A stretch of DNA of 14,283 bases from Comamonadaceae bacterium. Its GTDB lineage: Bacteria; Pseudomonadota; Gammaproteobacteria; Burkholderiales; Burkholderiaceae_C. Both the position numbers and the translations under genes were made by a program. Each line of letters opens with the position of its first letter. Positions within the stretch are counted from its first letter, which is position 1. Shown one piece after another: positions 1-7,180 of this stretch. Below the pieces are notes generated by a model, which worked only from the letters and a program-made list of their open reading frames with translations, was not told the origin of the DNA and did no database searches. Where the stretch lies: positions 1 to 14,283 of the forward strand of contig CANCAO010000011.1 of NCBI GenBank assembly GCA_947374105.1, read 5' to 3'.

Positions 1-360
1 CATGTACGTGAACAGGTATCACTCCAGTACGCCACACAATTACCGGGTATTTTGCTGTCGGCTGTTACTGGCATTCAGGCTTTGGGGCAGCTCGGCGACA
101 TGGTCAGCAATGTGACCCTCGGCCTGCCGCGTAGTCGTCAAGCTGAAACTGAGGCGGATGAGATGGGCGTTGAATTGGCTGCCAGAGCTGGATACGATCC
201 ACGCGCCGCGATCAGTTTGTGGCAAAAAATGAACCTCCAGGGTGGGGGACGGCAACCTGAATTCCTAAGCACCCACCCTTCACCTGAATCTCGGGAACAG
301 GACTTAGCGATTACCAGTGAAAAGGTTATGAATCTTTATAAGGCCGCCAGTTCTCGCTAG
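1..360 (+). CDS. M48 family zinc metalloprotease, C-terminal part (5' end outside window)
   Basis: The frame is open from base 1, so the gene starts upstream of the window; 119 residues are visible before the TAG at 358-360. The segment E-T-E-A-D-E-M-G (about residues 49-56) followed by A-R-A-G-Y-D-P matches the region of M48 peptidases that supplies the third zinc ligand (Glu) and the helix after it. The S-T-H-P-S-P-E-S-R motif near the end is the usual C-terminal signature of the BepA/LoiP-like M48 proteins. The HExxH zinc site should lie just before base 1. By family, these are periplasmic proteases, often lipoproteins, that degrade misfolded envelope proteins. It has no TPR extension after the catalytic domain, so it is a short, LoiP-like form. 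The next gene is convergent. Confidence 0.88.
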   Translation, partial: HVREQVSLQYATQLPGILLSAVTGIQALGQLGDMVSNVTLGLPRSRQAETEADEMGVELAARAGYDPRAAISLWQKMNLQGGGRQPEFLSTHPSPESREQDLAITSEKVMNLYKAASSR

Positions 361-385
361 GTGAAACACATTGAGATGCCCATTT

Positions 386-1051
386 TTAAGGGGCAAACCG
401 GAGTATCCAAACAACCACGCCAATACAGATGATGCCAATGACGGCTGCACGCAAGCGACTTCCCGTGTTGTCCGTACTTGAAATCATCGGCTGGCTCACC
501 TCCTTGTCACCGATAAGCATGGGGCGTATGAGATTTTCACGCTTGTGAAGCAAATAAACCAGAATAGCGATGACATGAACGGCCACCAAAACGATCAAAA
601 TAAATTGGCCAATGGCTGCGTGGTAAGTGGTTGCTTGAGTAACAAGTGCACTAGAGACCATCGAAGTGAATGGACCGCTAGCTGCGATCTCGTCATCACT
701 GAATAAACCCGTCCCGACTTGAAGGAGTAAGAACAATAGCATGGCAACAACCGAGAGTGATCCCAGTGGGTTGTGTCCAACCAATAAGGCGGGGTCGGCA
801 TTTCCTCGCAAATAACGAATGAGCTTTGAGGGAGAGAAATGAAAAGCAGAAAAACGGGACCAATGACCTCCTACAATTCCCCATACTAGGCGAAACAGGA
901 GCAAAACCAGAACATAGTAGCCCAGTAGGAAATGAAATTTCATGGCGTCACCACCGATCTTGCTGGTGACAAACAAGGCTACAACACCAATGGCTAATAA
1001 CCAGTGGAAAATACGTGTTGGTAAATCCCATACCCTGATCGTGTGTTTCAC
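386..1051 (-). CDS. Cytochrome b561-type membrane protein (cytochrome b/b6 domain)
   Basis: A 221-residue membrane protein starting at GTG (1049-1051) with a good ribosome site (AGGAG at 1058-1062, six bases from the start). The opening V-W-D-L-P-T-R-I-F-H-W-L-L is typical of the prokaryotic cytochrome b561 / Ni-hydrogenase b-subunit family. Likely haem ligands are H16, H40, H144 and H159, placed in hydrophobic segments, so two b haems spanning the membrane are expected. Four main membrane segments are followed by an extra hydrophobic stretch at about residues 202-217, giving five. The family passes electrons between quinones and periplasmic acceptors. It is divergent from a cytochrome c' gene, a pairing that suggests it exchanges electrons with that protein; this is inference. 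Confidence 0.9.
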   Translation of the reverse strand: MKHTIRVWDLPTRIFHWLLAIGVVALFVTSKIGGDAMKFHFLLGYYVLVLLLFRLVWGIVGGHWSRFSAFHFSPSKLIRYLRGNADPALLVGHNPLGSLSVVAMLLFLLLQVGTGLFSDDEIAASGPFTSMVSSALVTQATTYHAAIGQFILIVLVAVHVIAILVYLLHKRENLIRPMLIGDKEVSQPMISSTDNTGSRLRAAVIGIICIGVVVWILRFAP

Positions 1052-1181
1052 TTAGAGCTCCTGTTTAAATTAAAAATAGAAAAAGCTAGGTGATTTCCCT
1101 AGGCTCAAAAAATAAGAAGAACTTTACCGCAGCTACTACACTCAGTATCAGTCCAGTCACTATTTTTTGAAAAAGGAAACC
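1052..1181. promoter_or_regulatory. Divergent intergenic region between cytochrome b561 and cytochrome c' genes
   Basis: These 130 bases are AT-rich and must hold the control signals for both outward-facing genes. The minus-strand ribosome site lies at 1058-1062 and the plus-strand site (AAAGGAAA) at 1172-1179. A short 5-bp inverted repeat (CTAGG 1086-1090, CCTAG 1098-1102) is visible, too weak to call an operator. I could not pick out convincing -35/-10 pairs. Confidence 0.5.
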
Positions 1182-1634
1182 ATGAAAGTCATTAGTTCTT
1201 TTGTTTTAGTTGCGTCAGCATTAGTGTTCAGCAGCACGGCAAGCGCTCAGTTTGCTAAACCTGAAGATGCCATTAAATACCGAAAAAGCGCATTGTTCGT
1301 GATGCAACAACACTTTGGACGAGTGGGTGCCATGGCTAATGGCCGCGTTCCTTTTGACGCCAAGGTCATAGCAGAGAATGCTGCGATTGCAGAGAGCATG
1401 TCCAAGTTGCCTTGGGCTGCATTTGTTGAGGGTAGCGATCAGGGCGAAACTCGTGCCAAACCGGAAATTTGGACAGAGCACGCCAAGTTCAAAGAAGCAT
1501 CCGAGAAAATGATGGGTGAGATGGCAAAACTTTCGGTGGTGGCAAAAACAGGCAACATTGACAGTATCAAGGCAGCTGTTGGTGCGGTTGGCGGCTCGTG
1601 CAAGGCCTGTCACGACGCTTATCAAAAGAAGTGA
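1182..1634 (+). CDS. Cytochrome c', periplasmic
   Basis: A 150-residue secreted haem protein. Residues 1-22 form a clear Sec signal peptide ending A-S-A, giving a mature start Q-F-A-K-P-E-D-A-I-K-Y-R, very close to what I recall for Alcaligenes cytochrome c'. The haem site C-K-A-C-H is at residues 140-144 near the C terminus, as expected for class II cytochromes with a four-helix bundle. Mature Leu16 would be the distal pocket residue that keeps the haem five-coordinate. The family binds NO and is linked to NO resistance. The ATG at 1182 is preferred over an upstream in-frame TTG at 1167, because it has AAAGGAAA five to nine bases upstream and puts the signal peptide at the N terminus. Odd point: the residue four after the haem His is Gln148, where Arg is found in the best-known homologues. 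Confidence 0.95.
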   Translation: MKVISSFVLVASALVFSSTASAQFAKPEDAIKYRKSALFVMQQHFGRVGAMANGRVPFDAKVIAENAAIAESMSKLPWAAFVEGSDQGETRAKPEIWTEHAKFKEASEKMMGEMAKLSVVAKTGNIDSIKAAVGAVGGSCKACHDAYQKK

Positions 1635-1642
1635 ATTGAGTG

Positions 1643-1673
1643 AAAAAACGGTGCATCAAGCACCGTTTTTTTT
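1643..1673. terminator. Bidirectional rho-independent terminator between cytochrome c' and tlpA-like genes
   Basis: A perfect hairpin, ACGGTGC (with six upstream A's) paired to GCACCGT, loop ATCAA at 1655-1659, followed by a run of eight T's. Six A's on the left give a T tract on the opposite strand as well, so it can end both the plus-strand cytochrome c' transcript (stop at 1634) and the minus-strand thioredoxin transcript (stop at 1688). Confidence 0.93.
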
Positions 1674-1687
1674 GACACGTACAGGAC

Positions 1688-2185
1688 TCAAGACTGGGCC
1701 AGCAGTGTCTCAATCAGGTGATGTAGCTCCGCAAAATCAGGCTCCCCAATATAGCGCTTAACAATTTCTCCCTGCTTGTTGACGACATAGGTTGTTGGCG
1801 TCAAGCGCACGTCACCCCAAGCCTTGGCTACAGCCCCGGTGTTGTCAATCGCCACCTTGAAAGGGAGCTTGCGGGTCTCAGAAAAATTAACGACATAACT
1901 GGGCGGGTCGTAGCTCATAGCGACGGCGACGGTGTCAAAACCGCGCGCCTGGTACTTGTTGAAGGTGTCAATCACTCGGGGCATTTCAGCCACACAGGTG
2001 GTGCAACTGGTGGCCCAAAAGTTGACCAGTGTAACTTTTCCCTTGAAATCAGCTGTACTCTTTTTAGTGCCGTCAAGCAGCACAAAAGTGGTTTCAGGTG
2101 CAGTAGTGCCATTAGTGGGCAGGAAAAGCATCCAGCCCACCACCAACGCCGCAAAGATTGAGGCAAGATACAGAATTCGTTTCAT
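1688..2185 (-). CDS. TlpA/ResA-like thiol-disulfide oxidoreductase
   Basis: A 165-residue protein with an N-terminal hydrophobic segment (about residues 4-22) that exports or anchors it, followed by a thioredoxin fold. The active site is F-W-A-T-S-C-T-T-C (Cys61 and Cys64), with cis-Pro130 in L-T-P-T-T-Y. This pattern is that of AhpC/TSA-type TlpA/ResA proteins, which reduce disulfides in the periplasm, commonly in apocytochrome c or copper-site assembly. The ATG at 2183-2185 is chosen because it gives the signal segment directly; upstream in-frame codons add only a charged, non-signal extension and cross the start of the divergent gene. Its ribosome site is weak. Neighbouring c-type cytochrome genes fit a role in cytochrome maturation, but that is inference. 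Confidence 0.92.
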   Translation of the reverse strand: MKRILYLASIFAALVVGWMLFLPTNGTTAPETTFVLLDGTKKSTADFKGKVTLVNFWATSCTTCVAEMPRVIDTFNKYQARGFDTVAVAMSYDPPSYVVNFSETRKLPFKVAIDNTGAVAKAWGDVRLTPTTYVVNKQGEIVKRYIGEPDFAELHHLIETLLAQS

Positions 2186-2200
2186 ATCAAAGGTGCTTTC
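2186..2200. promoter_or_regulatory. 15-bp gap between two divergent start codons
   Basis: The ATG of the TlpA-like gene (2183-2185, minus) and that of the DUF4197 gene (2201-2203, plus) are separated by 15 bases. The plus-strand ribosome site AAAGG (2189-2193) fills part of it. Neither promoter can fit here, so each must lie within the coding sequence of the opposite gene, or one of the genes starts elsewhere. Confidence 0.6.
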
Positions 2201-2905
2201 ATGGATCGTCGAGAGTTTAATTCGTTTTGCATGCCCACGGTGCTGACGCTTCTGGCCGTGGTGCACGGCAGGGCACAAGCCCTAACCTTGGCGGACTTGA
2301 GTAGCGGTGACGCTTCACGGGCGCTCAAAGTTGCTCTGGAGCAGGGGGCGAAAGCATCGGTTAGTTTGCTTGGCAAGACGGATGGATTCCTGGGTAATGA
2401 AAAAGTTCGTATTCCTTTGCCCGGCTACCTTAACAACGCCAGCCAGCTGTTGCGAACATTCGGGATGGGCCAGCGCCTAGATGATTTGATCACGTCGATG
2501 AACCGGGCGGCGGAGTCAGCTGTACCTTTGTCACTTGATTTGTTGTTGGGAGCTGTCAAGAATATGAATGTTGACGATGCGAAAAAAATACTGAGTGGTG
2601 GCGATACTTCTGTGACCACCTTCTTTAGTGAGAGAACCCGTTTACCGCTTGGCGAAAAATTTCTACCAATGGTGACCAAGGCTACTGAAAAGATAGGTTT
2701 GGCCGCGAACTACAACCAGATCGCGAGCAAAGCGGTTGAACTGGGTCTGATGGCTAAAGAGAATGCCAGCATTCAGCAATACGTTACTGTCAAATCATTG
2801 GATGGTTTGTACCTCATGATTGGCGAGCAGGAAAAGAAAATTCGACAAGACCCCGTAGGCACCGGCAGCGCATTGCTCAGCAAGGTCTTTGGGGCGCTGA
2901 AATAA
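2201..2905 (+). CDS. DUF4197 family exported protein
   Basis: A 234-residue protein matching the DUF4197 family: S-G-D-A-S-R-A-L-K-V-A-L-E-Q-G near the mature start, then K-V-R-I-P-L-P-G-Y-L, and the later D-A-K-K-I-L-S-G-G-D and Y-N-Q-I segments. The N terminus M-D-R-R-E-F followed by a short hydrophobic stretch and G-R-A-Q-A (to about residue 27) looks like a signal peptide; the twin Arg with Phe two residues on recalls a Tat signal, although a Sec route is possible. The ATG at 2201 has AAAGG about seven bases upstream. The function is unknown in the family; a helical periplasmic protein is likely. It is the first gene of the plus-strand run that ends with ptsI, but a 57-bp gap separates it from the next gene. 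Confidence 0.92.
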   Translation: MDRREFNSFCMPTVLTLLAVVHGRAQALTLADLSSGDASRALKVALEQGAKASVSLLGKTDGFLGNEKVRIPLPGYLNNASQLLRTFGMGQRLDDLITSMNRAAESAVPLSLDLLLGAVKNMNVDDAKKILSGGDTSVTTFFSERTRLPLGEKFLPMVTKATEKIGLAANYNQIASKAVELGLMAKENASIQQYVTVKSLDGLYLMIGEQEKKIRQDPVGTGSALLSKVFGALK

Positions 2906-2962
2906 GTTGTAGTCAGCAACTTGTGCCCAGAGTTCAAACCGAGCTTTGATGATAATCAAGGC

Positions 2963-3487
2963 ATGATTAATCGTTTTCTCGGGCCAATGCTCGTGCTCTT
3001 GCTTGGGTGCAGTCCGACGTTTAATTGGCGTGAGACGCATTGGGTGCAAGACGTAGACTTGAAAGTTATGTTGCCTTGCAAGCCAGATGAAGGTAGTCGA
3101 CCCATGAATGTGGTGGGTCAGACGCTCACTTTGCACATGATGGGCTGTGAGGCAGGGGGGGAGCTCTTTGTTGTTGCCATGGTTGATGTGAAAGACACGA
3201 GTCATGCGGTTGAAGTCCAACGTCAATGGCAGCTCGCCATGTTGGGCAACATGCAGGCAACAGGAGATGGCGTCATCCTGAAACAGGATTTCGACTTTCG
3301 GGGCGCCAGTGGGCTGCCCGCCCCCGCACGAATACACGCCAAAGGTAAACGTGACAATGGGCAGTCACTGAGCGCGCAAGCGATTTGGTTCGCCCGTGGC
3401 GTGCGGCTTTATCACGCCGCTGTTTACGCAGACAAGTTGGATGCAGAAGCGACACAGACATTTTTTGAAGGGCTCCACTTCCCATGA
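2963..3487 (+). CDS. Probable lipoprotein of unknown function
   Basis: With the ATG at 2963 the 174-residue product begins with a short signal peptide ending L-L-L-G-C (Cys16), a plausible lipobox, so the mature protein would be lipid-anchored in the envelope. The rest is a mixed-charge domain that I do not recognise: residues following the signal read D-V-D-L-K-V-M-L-P-C-K-P-D, then T-L-H-M-M-G-C-E-A-G-G, with a conserved-looking C-terminal A-D-K-L-D-A-E-A-T-Q-T-F-F-E-G-L. The two Cys residues in L-P-C-K-P and M-G-C-E-A could form a disulfide. The ribosome site before 2963 is poor; an in-frame TTG at 2921 is the alternative but would bury the signal. Its stop overlaps the next start (ATGA), so it is translated together with the MFS gene. 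Confidence 0.75.
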   Translation: MINRFLGPMLVLLLGCSPTFNWRETHWVQDVDLKVMLPCKPDEGSRPMNVVGQTLTLHMMGCEAGGELFVVAMVDVKDTSHAVEVQRQWQLAMLGNMQATGDGVILKQDFDFRGASGLPAPARIHAKGKRDNGQSLSAQAIWFARGVRLYHAAVYADKLDAEATQTFFEGLHFP

Positions 3488-4734
3488 ATTTACTGCCGCG
3501 TCGAGCTGCCATCGTGGTGTTTTTGGCCTTTGCCTTCTCTTATTTTTTATCGACCTTGATTCGAGCCATCACGGCTACTTTGTCCCCGGCACTCACCCAG
3601 GAGTTTGCGCTGAATGCGCGTGATTTGGGATTGTTGGCAGGGGGCTATTTTCTGGGTTTTGCAGTGACTCAATTGCCTCTGGGCCGCTGGTTAGATCGAC
3701 ATGGTCCAGGCCGGGTGATCCTTTGTTTCCTCGGTGTAGCGGTATTGGGTTGCCTGGCATTTGCACAGGCGACTAGTTTTGGCGGCTTGTTGTTGGCCCG
3801 TATGCTGTGTGGTGTGGGGTTAAGTGCTTGTCTGATGGCGCCCTTGACAGGCTATAGGCGCTGGTTCTCAGCACCCAGCCTGTTGCGCGCCAATTCATGG
3901 ATGCTGATGACAGGCTCATTCGGTTTGGTGGCCTCGACCTTGCCGGTGCAATGGCTGGTACCCGTAGTCGGCTGGCGGGTGCTATTTATGGGGTTGGCAG
4001 TTTTGGTGCTCCTTGCTATGGCGATGATTGCGTACAAAGTGCCCGCATGGCAAAAAGGGCAGGGCGTAATCGGAGGCGAACCGAAGACAGACGACAACAG
4101 TTACCGTGAAGTATGGAAGAGTCAGTATTTCAGGAAAATGGCTACAGTTGGATTTTTCAACTATGGCGGGTTATTGGCCATCCAGACGCTGTGGGCCTCT
4201 CCCTGGATGATGCAAGTGTCTGGTTACACGGCTATGCAGGCGGCTACCAGCATGTTTTGGGTTAACGTGTCCATGCTCAGCACGTTTTGGTTGTGGGGCA
4301 TGATCAGTCCGTGGTTGGTGCGCAAGGGCTGGGATGCAGAGTGCCTGATAGGCATAGGCTTACCATTGAGTTTCCTATTGCTTGCCCTTAACATCACCTG
4401 CGGGCAGACTTATTCGGAGATTTCAGGCGTATTGATTGCCCTGTATTGCATGAGCTGCACCGTGGTTGCACTCGCACAACCTGCCGTTGGTTTGGCTTTC
4501 CCCGCTCATCTGGCTGGGCGGGCGTTATCGGCATATAACCTTGTGATTTTCACAGGGGTATTTTCCATGCAATGGGGTATCGGTTTGTTGATTGATGGGT
4601 TTGGTGCACTGGGCTGGTCTAGGAGCCTGTCTTACCAAGGTGCCATGGCCGTATTTTTAACGATAGGTGTTGCCTCCTACGTGAACTTTATATCGTCCAA
4701 ACGACACGGGAAAAATCAAAAACCCCATGCATAA
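3484..4734 (+). CDS. Major facilitator superfamily transporter
   Basis: A 416-residue, mostly hydrophobic protein with about twelve membrane segments. The loop between segments 2 and 3 carries the MFS motif A, G-R-W-L-D-R-H-G-P-G-R (about residues 67-77), and a second signature A-R-M-L-C-G-V-G lies in segment 4. A central hydrophilic loop (about residues 191-212) divides two halves, as usual for MFS. The substrate cannot be told from the sequence; the family moves small solutes by proton coupling. The start overlaps the upstream stop by four bases and its end overlaps the EIIA start by eight bases, so it is part of the PTS operon and may be coupled to it in translation. Whether it is functionally tied to the PTS is unknown. 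Confidence 0.93.
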   Translation: MNLLPRRAAIVVFLAFAFSYFLSTLIRAITATLSPALTQEFALNARDLGLLAGGYFLGFAVTQLPLGRWLDRHGPGRVILCFLGVAVLGCLAFAQATSFGGLLLARMLCGVGLSACLMAPLTGYRRWFSAPSLLRANSWMLMTGSFGLVASTLPVQWLVPVVGWRVLFMGLAVLVLLAMAMIAYKVPAWQKGQGVIGGEPKTDDNSYREVWKSQYFRKMATVGFFNYGGLLAIQTLWASPWMMQVSGYTAMQAATSMFWVNVSMLSTFWLWGMISPWLVRKGWDAECLIGIGLPLSFLLLALNITCGQTYSEISGVLIALYCMSCTVVALAQPAVGLAFPAHLAGRALSAYNLVIFTGVFSMQWGIGLLIDGFGALGWSRSLSYQGAMAVFLTIGVASYVNFISSKRHGKNQKPHA

Positions 4735-5179
4735 CCTCATATTTATCGTCGCGCATGCACCCCTCGCCAGTGCGTTGCGTCAATGTGTGGCACATGTATT
4801 TGCAGAACGAATGGAAATGGTGCAAGCCTTGGATATTGCGCCGGAGTGGTCTGCGTCGCAAAGTCTGACCCAAGCTCAAAATATTCTGAACCCTTTTGAT
4901 CGCAACCCTGTACTGTTGCTGACTGATGTGATGGGTGCAACGCCTTATAACGTTGCACGGCAAGTGATGAATAACAGGCAAGGTTATGTGTTAGCTGGCG
5001 TCAATTTGCCAATGCTGTGGCGTGCCGTAGCCTATCAACAAGAACCGATGGATAAATTGTTGGAAAAAGCGTTGCACGGAGGCGTGCAGGGCATCATGCA
5101 AGTCGATGTCAAAATGGCACAAGAACAGAATAGCAAAGGTCAAAAAAATGAGCAAGGAAACGATCACCATCAGCAATAA
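4727..5179 (+). CDS. PTS EIIA component, mannose/fructose class (regulatory)
   Basis: A 150-residue cytoplasmic protein. His10 in F-I-V-A-H-A-P-L-A is the expected phosphorylation site of the EIIA-Man fold, and T-D-V-M-G-A-T-P-Y-N-V-A (about 66-77) and A-G-V-N-L-P-M-L-W-R-A (90-100) are the other family signatures. HPr would pass phosphate to His10. No EIIB or EIIC gene follows, so it cannot complete a sugar uptake chain here and is more likely a signalling protein, as in other betaproteobacteria, where this PTS affects carbon storage. The polar tail from about residue 131 (rich in Gln, Lys, Asn and His) extends beyond the fold, and its last 32 bases are shared with the HPr gene. The start overlaps the MFS gene by eight bases. 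Confidence 0.93.
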   Translation: MHNLIFIVAHAPLASALRQCVAHVFAERMEMVQALDIAPEWSASQSLTQAQNILNPFDRNPVLLLTDVMGATPYNVARQVMNNRQGYVLAGVNLPMLWRAVAYQQEPMDKLLEKALHGGVQGIMQVDVKMAQEQNSKGQKNEQGNDHHQQ

Positions 5180-5417
5180 ACTGGGTCTGCACGCTCGTGC
5201 GTCAGCCAAGCTGACCAAGCTGGCCGGCAGTTTCCCTTGTGAGGTCTGGATTAGCAAGGGAGAGCGCCGCATTAATGCAAAAAGTATTATGGGCGTGATG
5301 ATGCTGGCCGCAGGTATTGGCTCGTCGATTGAGTTGGAAACCCTGGGCGATCGCGAGCAGGAGGCTATGACGGCTTTGTGCAACTTGATCAACGATAAAT
5401 TCGGAGAGGGCGAATGA
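5148..5417 (+). CDS. ptsH: Phosphocarrier protein HPr
   Basis: An 89-residue HPr. His15 in K-L-G-L-H-A-R-A-S (phosphorylated by enzyme I) and Ser46 in N-A-K-S-I-M-G-V-M-M-L (target of HPr kinase/phosphorylase) are both present at the standard positions. The seryl site fits species that keep HprK; its gene is not in the window. The ATG at 5148 is preceded by AAAGG (5135-5139) and gives the family's usual N terminus M-S-K-E-T-I-T-I; in-frame codons upstream lie within the EIIA gene. It starts 32 bases before the EIIA stop and its TGA overlaps the enzyme I start (ATGA at 5414-5417), so the three are very probably co-translated. Confidence 0.97.
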   Translation: MSKETITISNKLGLHARASAKLTKLAGSFPCEVWISKGERRINAKSIMGVMMLAAGIGSSIELETLGDREQEAMTALCNLINDKFGEGE

Positions 5418-7180
5418 CCTTTTCCATCCACGGCTTGGCGGTGGGGGGCGGCATCGCCATTGGGCGGGCGGTAGTGGTGGCCGCTAGCAGGGTGAATGTG
5501 GCGCATTATTTCATTGAGCCGGGAGATGTGCGTGAAGAAATTGAACGCATTCGGTGTGCACGTGATGTCGTGATAGATGAAATACACCGGATGCAAGAAA
5601 GCATCTTGCTCATGGGGCCCAAAGATGCGCCTCATGAGCTCAAAGCCCTACTCGATGTTCATCTGATGTTGTTGCAGGATGAGGAGCTTGTCAAAGGCGT
5701 GAAAGACGCCATTACCGATCGACTTTACAACGCGGAGTGGGCGTTGCTCACGCAGCTTGAGGTGATTTCACGTCAGTTTGATGAAATGGAGGACGAATAC
5801 TTGCGAGAACGCAAGGCCGATCTCGAACAAATCGTGGAGAAACTGCTGCGTGTCATGCAAGGGCAAACGAATGCCACGATGGGGAAGTTGAGCGCATTGG
5901 TGCAGCGTAAACCGGCCCAATCCACCCAAGACGGTCTGGATGTGTCTTTGGTACTGGTGGCGCATGATCTGTCACCCGCCGATATGCTGGAATTCAAGCA
6001 AGGAATCTTCACCGGGTTTGTTACAGATGTTGGAGGGAAAACCTCGCACACCGCCATCGTGGCGCGCAGCATGGGCATCCCCGCTGTAGTTGGCGCACGC
6101 GCAAGCAGTCAATTGGTTCGTCAGGATGACTGGATCATTATTGACGGTGATGCCGGGGTTGTCGTGGTGGACCCTTCACCCACCATCTTGGCAGAGTACC
6201 AACTCAAGCAGCGCCAGTTCATTCAGAATCGTCTACAGTTGTCAGACGTACGCGACTTGCCTGCTGTGACACTGGATGGGCAAGTGATTCACCTGCTTGC
6301 TAATATTGAACGACCTGACGATACAGCTGCGGCTATGGCATCCGGCGCAGTGGGGGTCGGTTTGTTTCGCAGCGAATTCCTGTTCATGGGGCGTCTGGAC
6401 CAACTCCCTGATGAAGACGAACAGTACCAAGCCTACCGCCTAGCAGTTGAGGGTATGCAAGGCTTGCCGGTGACCATACGCACCGTGGATGTGGGGGCCG
6501 ATAAACCATTGGATGGTTCACTCAAACTGGAGTCACACCTGAACCCGGCGCTCGGTCTACGCGCCATTCGCTGGAGCTTGACCGACCCACCCATGTTTCT
6601 TACCCAGTTGCGAGCTATCTTGCGAGCGGCGGCACATGGGCCCGTCAAGATGCTGATCCCAATGTTGGCGCACTTAAATGAGATCCGTCAGACACGTGCC
6701 CTGCTGGCACAGGCAAAGCTTGAGCTTGAACAGTCAGGACAGCCTTTTGGAGAAATCGAACTCGGCGCCATGATTGAAATTCCAGCGGCCGCGTTGACGC
6801 TCAAAGTGTTTTTGAAGTATTTCGACTTCCTGTCGATCGGCACCAACGATCTGATCCAGTACACACTCGCCATTGATCGTGCCGACGAATCCGTTTCACA
6901 TCTGTACGACCCAGCACATCCCGCCGTACTGCGTCTTGTGGCCGATACTATTGCTGAAGGACTGGCGCAGGGTAAAGAGGTGAGTGTTTGTGGCGAAATG
7001 GCGGGGGACGTCAACATGACACGCCTCCTGCTGGGTTTGGGTTTGCGTAGCTTTTCCATGCACCCGTCGCAAATTCTGACAGTCAAACAGGCTGTGTTGA
7101 ACGCTGATGTCGGCCAGTTGCAGAGCTGGGCGCAAACCGTTCTTGCTCACGAAGAACCCGCTACACTTTTGGCGGGTTAG
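5414..7180 (+). CDS. ptsI: PTS enzyme I (phosphoenolpyruvate-protein phosphotransferase)
   Basis: A 588-residue enzyme I, near the usual length. It autophosphorylates from phosphoenolpyruvate and passes the phosphate to HPr. The swivelling phosphohistidine domain holds G-G-K-T-S-H-T-A-I-V-A-R-S with active His212. The PEP-binding barrel shows G-L-F-R-S-E-F-L-F-M, R-T-V-D-V-G-A-D-K-P-L, G-A-M-I-E-I-P-A-A-A, L-S-I-G-T-N-D-L-I-Q-Y and the catalytic Cys526 in S-V-C-G-E-M-A-G-D. The N-terminal helical part (about residues 30-150) binds HPr. There is no fused EIIA or HPr domain. Its stop codon (TAG 7178-7180) overlaps the stop of the convergent CHASE2 gene by three bases, with no clear terminator. 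Confidence 0.97.
   Translation: MTFSIHGLAVGGGIAIGRAVVVAASRVNVAHYFIEPGDVREEIERIRCARDVVIDEIHRMQESILLMGPKDAPHELKALLDVHLMLLQDEELVKGVKDAITDRLYNAEWALLTQLEVISRQFDEMEDEYLRERKADLEQIVEKLLRVMQGQTNATMGKLSALVQRKPAQSTQDGLDVSLVLVAHDLSPADMLEFKQGIFTGFVTDVGGKTSHTAIVARSMGIPAVVGARASSQLVRQDDWIIIDGDAGVVVVDPSPTILAEYQLKQRQFIQNRLQLSDVRDLPAVTLDGQVIHLLANIERPDDTAAAMASGAVGVGLFRSEFLFMGRLDQLPDEDEQYQAYRLAVEGMQGLPVTIRTVDVGADKPLDGSLKLESHLNPALGLRAIRWSLTDPPMFLTQLRAILRAAAHGPVKMLIPMLAHLNEIRQTRALLAQAKLELEQSGQPFGEIELGAMIEIPAAALTLKVFLKYFDFLSIGTNDLIQYTLAIDRADESVSHLYDPAHPAVLRLVADTIAEGLAQGKEVSVCGEMAGDVNMTRLLLGLGLRSFSMHPSQILTVKQAVLNADVGQLQSWAQTVLAHEEPATLLAG

Noticed and set aside
377..395. TGCCC / GGGCA hairpin between the M48 and cytochrome b561 genes as a terminator
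   Set aside because: Only a five-base stem with a nine-base loop and no following T run.
1167..1181. TTG start for cytochrome c' giving five extra residues
   Set aside because: The ATG at 1182 has a proper ribosome site and places the signal peptide at the N terminus.
2921..2962. TTG start for the lipoprotein gene
   Set aside because: It would place a charged stretch before the hydrophobic signal and move the lipobox Cys to residue 30; the ATG at 2963 gives a normal lipoprotein signal, though its ribosome site is weak.
4991..5635. Open frame of over 200 codons on the minus strand opposite EIIA, HPr and enzyme I
   Set aside because: The plus-strand genes carry all catalytic motifs; the minus-strand product has no recognisable feature or ribosome site.
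7155..7178. Hairpin AACCCGC / GCGGGTT at the end of ptsI as a terminator
   Set aside because: The arms are inside coding sequence and no T tract follows; an additional AACCCGC at 7197 suggests chance GC-rich pairing.
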